This document shows, in pieces, positions 7,801-11,659 of a stretch of 11,659 bases of DNA. A program made the translations under genes and the position numbers. The notes beneath the pieces were generated by a model that worked only from the letters and a program-made list of their open reading frames with translations, did no database searches and was not told where the DNA came from. This stretch comes from an uncultured Chlorobiota bacterium (GTDB lineage Bacteria; Bacteroidota; Kapaibacteriia; OLB7). Numbering within the stretch: position 1 is the stretch's first letter; the number at the start of each line of letters is the position of its first letter. The DNA is taken from assembly GCA_946481475.1 (NCBI GenBank), contig CAMLOB010000069.1:1-11659 (forward strand), given 5' to 3'.

Positions 7801-10800
7801 GTCGACGGAGGTCTGCTGGCCAGAGAGACGGACGCTCCGGCGTCGGCGACGATCGGGGAGGACGGAAGCTTCGTGATCGGTCGCGGAGGAAGCTCCACTT
7901 CATCGAGTCTCCCTTCGGATTACTTCGACGGAGAAATCACCGAGGCCAGCTTCTGGAACACCAGTCCTCAATACGGCGTGATCTTTCAGCGACTCTACAT
8001 CGAGGGGCTGGGGGAGTTCATCAAGCAGTCCGACTACTTCAAGAGTTCGCTCGGCCTCGTCTCCTACTTCCCGCTGGCCGATGGAGGGGGTTCCACCGCA
8101 TACGACTGGCTCAACGACGATTCGGTCGACGTGAACGGGACGGCTTCATGGAAGCTGAACACCGGTCTGTCGACGGTGGTGATGCCGTGGGATATCGAAC
8201 AGATGTGGAATTACGCCGGTGCTGACGTGGAACTGCGCGTCACTCTCTACTACGACGGCGGGAGCGCTTCCGGCGTCACCTACACGACGTCGCTGCCGAT
8301 GACCTGGAACAGCGACCGTCTCTGGCTCTTCTCCGAACATGGCTTCGGCCCGTTCCGCGAGGGGGTCTCGGCCGACGTCGATTTCGATATCAATGTCCCC
8401 GAGGGGATGGTGAGCGGCGACGAAGTGATTGTCGCGCTGGTCGACTCCAGCGGCTCGACGATCACATCCACTTCCTTTACCGTGGATGATCTGAACAACG
8501 CCAACTATTATTACATGACGATGGACATGGGGGAGGCGGAGCCGGGGTCGGAGGTCCGGATGACCTTCATCAAGTCGGACGGCGACACGCTGGTCACCAA
8601 TATCTTTCCGTTGGTCGTCGAGGAGTTCGTGCTGCCGACGATCTCCGGATCGACCGGTCCGTTCCGTCAGGCGATCGTCTCGGGAACGATGGTCGACTCG
8701 AACACCTTTACCATCACCTCGTACGATGACGACGTCTCCTTCAAGGGGACGTTCTACGGACCGACCTGGGACCAGATTACGACGGCAGATGTGAAGCAGC
8801 GGGATGACACGACCTGGACGATCAGCTACGACATGGCGGCCCTTTCGCCGCCGCTGACCCGGCTTGTCGTCGAGACGTATATCGGCACGGAGACGACGCC
8901 GAGCGACCGGGACACGCTGGCGCTGACGATCACGGCCACCCGTCCCGACTGGTTCGACAGCGATAACACTTCCATCTCGGACATCACGGAGAACGACGAC
9001 GGAACGATCTCCTTTACCGTCACGACCACCATCAACGACCCCTCCACGGACATTATCAACGCCCTGGACGACAGTGATGTGTCGAGCAGCCACAATGTGC
9101 TGGATCTGATCCTCTACAGCATCGAACTTTCCCTGGTCGGCGAGGTGACGCTGGAAGCTCCCGATCCCGATATCGTTGCAGACGTCACGTATGACCCGTC
9201 AACCGAGACACTCAGCCTTGACAGCGATCCGAGTCTGTCCGGAACGGTGACGTTCGACAACCAGACGTTCGACTACTCATCGGCGTTGCCGGAGGCGACG
9301 CTGGATGATGACGGCAACCTGTCGATCGTGCACGACTGGGACTGGTCGCGAGAGGAGGAGATAAGTTTTGCCGGCGTAACGGTCCTCGGCTCCTCCTTCT
9401 TCCAGGCGGTCAAGACGTTTGCCACGGCCTCCTCCGTCCTCGACGACCTGACGCCTGTCTCCCCCTACTTCACGATCGGGCCGGTCGGACTGCTGGGGGC
9501 GGCCACACGGATCTACACGGGGACGGAGGATGACGAGTGGGGACTGATCGGGGATCTGGATCTGAGCTATGACGGCGAGAGTACGAACGCCTCCTACGTC
9601 CTCTCCCAGTTCGGGATGGGGGTCTCGGTCGATATCGGCGTGCAGGCGCTCGAGGGGGCGACCTCTGCGACATTCGATCTTGTCTTCGAGGCAAGAGTGG
9701 CCGGGGGAACATCGTTCAAAAGCGTTCCTGATGATGAGACCAAGAAGCTGACCTCCTCGGGGGTCAGACTTTACGGAAAAGTGGTCGGAAAATTCCTGTG
9801 GGGTCTCTGGTCGGAGACGTTCTGGGGACCGAAGAACTACTATGTGAAGGACACCGGGGATGAAGTGCCGGAGTCCTGGCCGACGCCGAGAAGCGGATGG
9901 ATCTGGGGATCGACCGGAACGGAGAGGGGAGACGGAAAGGGGAGCGATAACGCCGTTGCCGGTATGCCTGCCGATGGGGGGGCGACCGCATCGACCAGTC
10001 ACGCACTCGTCTGGCCGCAGCCGAACGGATCGACCGGAGAAAACCGGTTCGCCGCCGTCTGGATGGAGCAGGACAACTCGACCGGGATCGGGACGCTGAA
10101 GCTGGGGACGCTGGGGACCGAAGGGGGGAATCTTTCCGCCGCCCTGACCGTGGTCTCGAACGGGAACGGCATCAGCAACCCGCAGGTTGCCGGTCTGAAC
10201 GATTCTATCCACATCGTCACCTGGACGCAGAGCCGCTACAGCGGTGCCACAGTTCCGGAGGATGCGGGGATTCGGGACATCGCGCAGAGCCTGGATATCT
10301 GGTATGCCGTGGTCAACACGAACTCACGGGTTGTGGAGCAGATCGGTCTGTTCCAGGATGATCTGACCGACCGGACAAGCGGACGGCTGGAGGGGAACGC
10401 CGTGGTGACCCCTCTCTCGGACAGTTCGGCTCTGGTGACCTGGATCGTCTCGGTCCGGCAAGCAGAGGAATCGGAGATCTACTCGGCGACGATTGAACGG
10501 GAGGGGGATCTCTGGCTCCCCTCGACTCCGGCGACGGCGACGACGATTTCGGGCATTGAACATTCGCTCCACGTCGACCGGGTTGATGACGGAAAGGCCG
10601 TGGCGGTCTGGATCAATCGTCCGGGGACGGATGTCGGAGGATCCCGCGTGATGTCGATGCTCTACGAGAACGGGGCATGGCTTCCGCCGGTCGAGGTGCT
10701 GGAGGCTGAAGAGGGGAGCCACTACAACGATCTGGACATTGCCATGGAAAACGGACGGGGATTGCTGGGGGTGATCGGCGGAACCGAGAGTGAAGGGATG

Positions 10801-11568
10801 GGTACCCAGATCGTGACGACGATTCCGTGGGGAGGAAGCGGCTGGGATGTGGCCGATGCCGTGGAGTTCACCGACTCGACCGGGTACCTGCAGCGGCCGA
10901 GCGTCGGGATCAACGAGGAGGGGATCGGCGTGGTTCTCTACCAGACAAGCTACAATCGCAAGAGTACCACCTCACCGGTCAGTCATGTCAATGCGATCGT
11001 CATCGACCTGAAGGATCAGGGGTCGGTCCGTCATCATCCGGGACATCCTCTGCTCGGCGACTCGACGGTATCCCTCTGGGATCTTCACGGGGCGATGTAC
11101 GGCGATCTGCTGGTCTCCCTGGTCCACGAGACGGCAAATCCCTATGCGGCCTATGAACCGGTCAACGGCTCGATCCTCGGTCTCCGACCGATGAATCTGG
11201 TGCTGCGGGGGGTCAGGATCACCGATGATCTGGACATCGAGGACGTAGACGAGAGCGATCTTCTCTCCTCCGTCTCTCTCCCCGCACCGCCGCGACCCGA
11301 TGCCGGCTTCACCATCAATCGCATCGAGCCGAATCCGTTCGGTTCACGGGCCCGCATCTCCTACGAGCTGTCGGCACCCGGACGGGTGGATGCCGAGGTG
11401 CTGGATGCCGAGGGACGCATCGTGACGAGACTGCTTGAAGGTGCCCGGCAGGAAGGAGGAGCGCACACTCTTGATCTTTCGGGAGAGAACCTGCCGAACG
11501 GAGCCTACTTCATCCGGCTGACGGTCGACGGCGTGTCGGCGGTGAGGACGGCACTGAAGGTGGAGTAG
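4813..11568 (+). CDS. Giant secreted mosaic protein: two LamG-like domains, GFGPF modules, paralogous C-terminal block and sorting tail
   Basis: This is a 2251-residue protein. The ATG at 4813 gives a signal peptide (Lys2, Arg5, core VFSLPATIVALILF, cut near residue 27). C23 has a poor lipobox (LFPC), so I do not call a lipoprotein. Domains: LamG/concanavalin-like fold ~32-240 (ETWVYP, WNHVAVT, VTFYVNG); a domain with LNRTWSV at 312-318, resembling modules recalled from Bacteroidota surface proteins, ~258-385; about seven copies of an unfamiliar ~100-residue module from ~400 to 1375; a second LamG ~897-1115 (WHHVAITYDD, MNLYVDGG) lying inside module five; an unassigned Asp/Thr-rich stretch ~1377-1535; then a block from ~1540 to the end homologous to the gene at 1-2130, with a Trp-rich segment ~1663-1698, propeller-like strands ~1747-2010, and a FlgD-Ig/T9SS tail ~2166-2251 (EPNPF, NGAYFIRLTVDG). 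The protein is rich in Asp, Ser and Thr and nearly free of cysteine after the signal peptide; I see only the one in DWCSF. LamG folds often bind glycans or calcium. Inferred: a surface adhesin or matrix protein of roughly 240 kDa with unknown ligand. Confidence 0.93.
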   Translation: MKYLRCLVFSLPATIVALILFPCSSYGQYAGDALYLDSADSYAVLDDLSDLVRSKGTAFTIETWVYPQTSAFVIASVYENSGTLWSLRVGSYGSNSYRLILDTNDGYSSSSPGSIGSSASLTSGAWNHVAVTSDGSTVTFYVNGVEAGSFSDGRSIWGFGSSATLYIGTEYVTGTSALLSYTGDIAAFDNLRFWSTTRSLDELYNGMIYTPSTTTDLEADITFDDSSVFTAMNDALTDDSEVPWIEMPSGFPNGTRLAWELSTSISPSVLTISSDDLTTSSDSEGEYLIGAYDSGDLTTTTSTSATDLTAQLNRTWSVVPIGPDWCSFQFDMNSISGIEVDKAVAVVSTEDDFSSDVELIFPSSTENSYLTFNYYFTEYDTLFITLGEFETTLPTLTASLGFGPFIQSDANTNTFTLENLPSGTSSVTFTLYDQYGETTTDSETTSGSDLSEATYSYDMGKLAVGTILEVEIEASSLDASLTLVEPLAISEETPSITAGDDFGAYISGTSRVNTYTVDSLPDNTTSVTFAFVDVNGDIVDLIDTSGNIVYDSSVVSGTDLSTASWTVEMDTLDLPLGAQLSVTVEHEGGVTGGTEYLVDLEIYAAPITIYSTNGFGPFTSNNYSRVTNTTSPWSDVTDETNEFSISPLPERTEMVIFNILDEDGDILESDTVSSNGTEWLSSAQSGSFTMTDLPPDASTVQAITYAQGGADDGLIAENDLSIAQQAPRIFLDPSDYDDTPSNPYIPSEEKTTEVTITVEPSTTANDSVVVEIIDESGALLAYMSGTPTTVDGVPQVSFTYDFASLSFTVDSIVAYSYSSVSDDAVSGGKELTLIPPAPNVESWSGLESWAGYYNPWEFFTVSGIMDEIDEVKVEIYNTSSDEAIYTGTFTETTYPYSHGLTFDGSSTWFEAPREDGTFTVMLWYKSSATTVQPLVGVIDGSKYYPLLYLDSEGRINYTLYGSHTSGSNSLRTIGTFNDGDWHHVAITYDDSTMNLYVDGGLLARETDAPASATIGEDGSFVIGRGGSSTSSSLPSDYFDGEITEASFWNTSPQYGVIFQRLYIEGLGEFIKQSDYFKSSLGLVSYFPLADGGGSTAYDWLNDDSVDVNGTASWKLNTGLSTVVMPWDIEQMWNYAGADVELRVTLYYDGGSASGVTYTTSLPMTWNSDRLWLFSEHGFGPFREGVSADVDFDINVPEGMVSGDEVIVALVDSSGSTITSTSFTVDDLNNANYYYMTMDMGEAEPGSEVRMTFIKSDGDTLVTNIFPLVVEEFVLPTISGSTGPFRQAIVSGTMVDSNTFTITSYDDDVSFKGTFYGPTWDQITTADVKQRDDTTWTISYDMAALSPPLTRLVVETYIGTETTPSDRDTLALTITATRPDWFDSDNTSISDITENDDGTISFTVTTTINDPSTDIINALDDSDVSSSHNVLDLILYSIELSLVGEVTLEAPDPDIVADVTYDPSTETLSLDSDPSLSGTVTFDNQTFDYSSALPEATLDDDGNLSIVHDWDWSREEEISFAGVTVLGSSFFQAVKTFATASSVLDDLTPVSPYFTIGPVGLLGAATRIYTGTEDDEWGLIGDLDLSYDGESTNASYVLSQFGMGVSVDIGVQALEGATSATFDLVFEARVAGGTSFKSVPDDETKKLTSSGVRLYGKVVGKFLWGLWSETFWGPKNYYVKDTGDEVPESWPTPRSGWIWGSTGTERGDGKGSDNAVAGMPADGGATASTSHALVWPQPNGSTGENRFAAVWMEQDNSTGIGTLKLGTLGTEGGNLSAALTVVSNGNGISNPQVAGLNDSIHIVTWTQSRYSGATVPEDAGIRDIAQSLDIWYAVVNTNSRVVEQIGLFQDDLTDRTSGRLEGNAVVTPLSDSSALVTWIVSVRQAEESEIYSATIEREGDLWLPSTPATATTISGIEHSLHVDRVDDGKAVAVWINRPGTDVGGSRVMSMLYENGAWLPPVEVLEAEEGSHYNDLDIAMENGRGLLGVIGGTESEGMGTQIVTTIPWGGSGWDVADAVEFTDSTGYLQRPSVGINEEGIGVVLYQTSYNRKSTTSPVSHVNAIVIDLKDQGSVRHHPGHPLLGDSTVSLWDLHGAMYGDLLVSLVHETANPYAAYEPVNGSILGLRPMNLVLRGVRITDDLDIEDVDESDLLSSVSLPAPPRPDAGFTINRIEPNPFGSRARISYELSAPGRVDAEVLDAEGRIVTRLLEGARQEGGAHTLDLSGENLPNGAYFIRLTVDGVSAVRTALKVE
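6013..8940 (+). repeat. Protein-level repeat region: about seven GFGPF-type modules in the giant protein
   Basis: The modules start at residues ~401 (GFGPF), 501 (DFGAY), 614 (GFGPF), 731 (degenerate), 837 (degenerate, split), 1177 (GFGPF) and 1281 (TGPF). The first pair and the last pair are each spaced ~100 residues. Shared pattern: an opening GFGPF, then a strand like NTFTLENLP, then V-x-F plus a polar strand with an Asp/Asn-Gly turn (LYDQYGE, FVDVNGD, ILDEDGD), then a Ser/Thr-rich loop, then a strand like YSYDM followed by a G-x-x-L-x-V strand. The copies are strongly diverged and this is not an exact DNA repeat. The predicted fold is an all-beta, Ig-like sandwich. I do not recognise the module as a named family. 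Confidence 0.7.
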
Positions 11569-11573
11569 AGAGA

Positions 11574-11609
11574 AGGAAGAGGGGAGGTACTCAGGCCGCC
11601 CCTCTTCTT
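11574..11609 (+). terminator. Hairpin after the giant gene, probable terminator
   Basis: GAAGAGGGG (11576-11584) pairs exactly with CCCCTCTTC (11599-11607). A further G-T and A-T pair may extend the stem outward, and the loop is 14 bases. It starts 5 bases after the stop at 11568. The following bases are TTCTTCC rather than a clean T-run, so terminator strength is uncertain. Confidence 0.5.
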
Positions 11610-11624
11610 CCGACCGCTCGGACT

Positions 11625-11659
11625 CTTGGTGATTCTTTGTGCCCTTGGAGCCTTTGTGG
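11625..11659 (+). repeat. Degenerate period-9 repeat running off the window edge
   Basis: Successive units CTTGGTGATT, CTTTGTGCC, CTTGGAGCC and TTTGTGG follow one another with a 9-10 base period. From memory, similar TTTGTG/TTGGTG strings are common between genes in many environmental bacteria. I cannot verify that here, and the array probably continues past base 11659. Confidence 0.5.

Noticed and set aside
8146..9093. 315-codon open frame on the minus strand
   Set aside because: It lies wholly inside the giant gene. Its product is Arg/Gly/Val-rich with no recognisable motif, the typical antisense image of GAC/ACG-rich coding DNA.
9277..10212. 311-codon open frame on the minus strand
   Set aside because: It is antisense to the conserved C-terminal block. 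Its product is Arg/Pro-rich, while the plus-strand frame is supported by a paralog.
11625..11659. Start of a CRISPR array
   Set aside because: The units are 9-10 bases, imperfect and without spacers.

Overview
The window holds three plus-strand genes that look like exported proteins from a member of the FCB (Bacteroidota-like) superphylum. The pointers are GC-rich coding sequence, N-terminal signal peptides on the two genes whose starts are visible, and C-terminal tails of about 80 residues resembling the FlgD-Ig / type IX secretion (T9SS, Por_Secre) sorting domain on all three products. I cannot narrow the lineage further. Kapabacteria-, Ignavibacteria- or Rhodothermia-like genomes would all fit.

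Layout. (1) 1-2130 is the last 709 codons of a large surface protein whose start lies outside the window. (2) 2131-2686 is gene-free. It holds a perfect 13-bp hairpin just after the stop, a second weaker hairpin, and a 36-nt block that recurs upstream of the third gene. (3) 2687-4387 encodes a secreted protein of the arylsulfotransferase (ASST) family with a sorting tail. (4) 4388-4812 is gene-free. It contains a strong intrinsic terminator about 240 nt after the stop, then the second copy of the shared block. (5) 4813-11568 encodes a 2251-residue secreted mosaic protein: signal peptide, LamG-like domain, a domain with an LNRTWSV motif, about seven copies of an unfamiliar ~100-residue module (best copies start with GFGPF), a second LamG-like domain that appears inserted inside the fifth module, then a ~710-residue C-terminal block. 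(6) 11569-11659 holds a hairpin and a degenerate period-9 repeat running off the edge.

Main observation: the C-terminal ~710 residues of the giant protein align nearly end to end with all that is visible of the first gene (709 versus 712 residues). The window therefore contains two paralogous giant surface proteins flanking an ASST-like enzyme. The shared block contains a Trp-rich signature, several repeated strand motifs suggestive of a beta-propeller, and the sorting tail. It looks like a common anchor or export unit, while the N-terminal LamG/GFGPF part would be the exposed, variable, probably glycan-binding part. A working hypothesis is a cell-surface or extracellular-matrix locus in which two giant adhesins and a sulfate-transferring or degenerate ASST-like propeller are exported together. 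This is inference: no function is proven by the sequence, and the spacing with terminator-like hairpins suggests separate transcripts rather than one operon.
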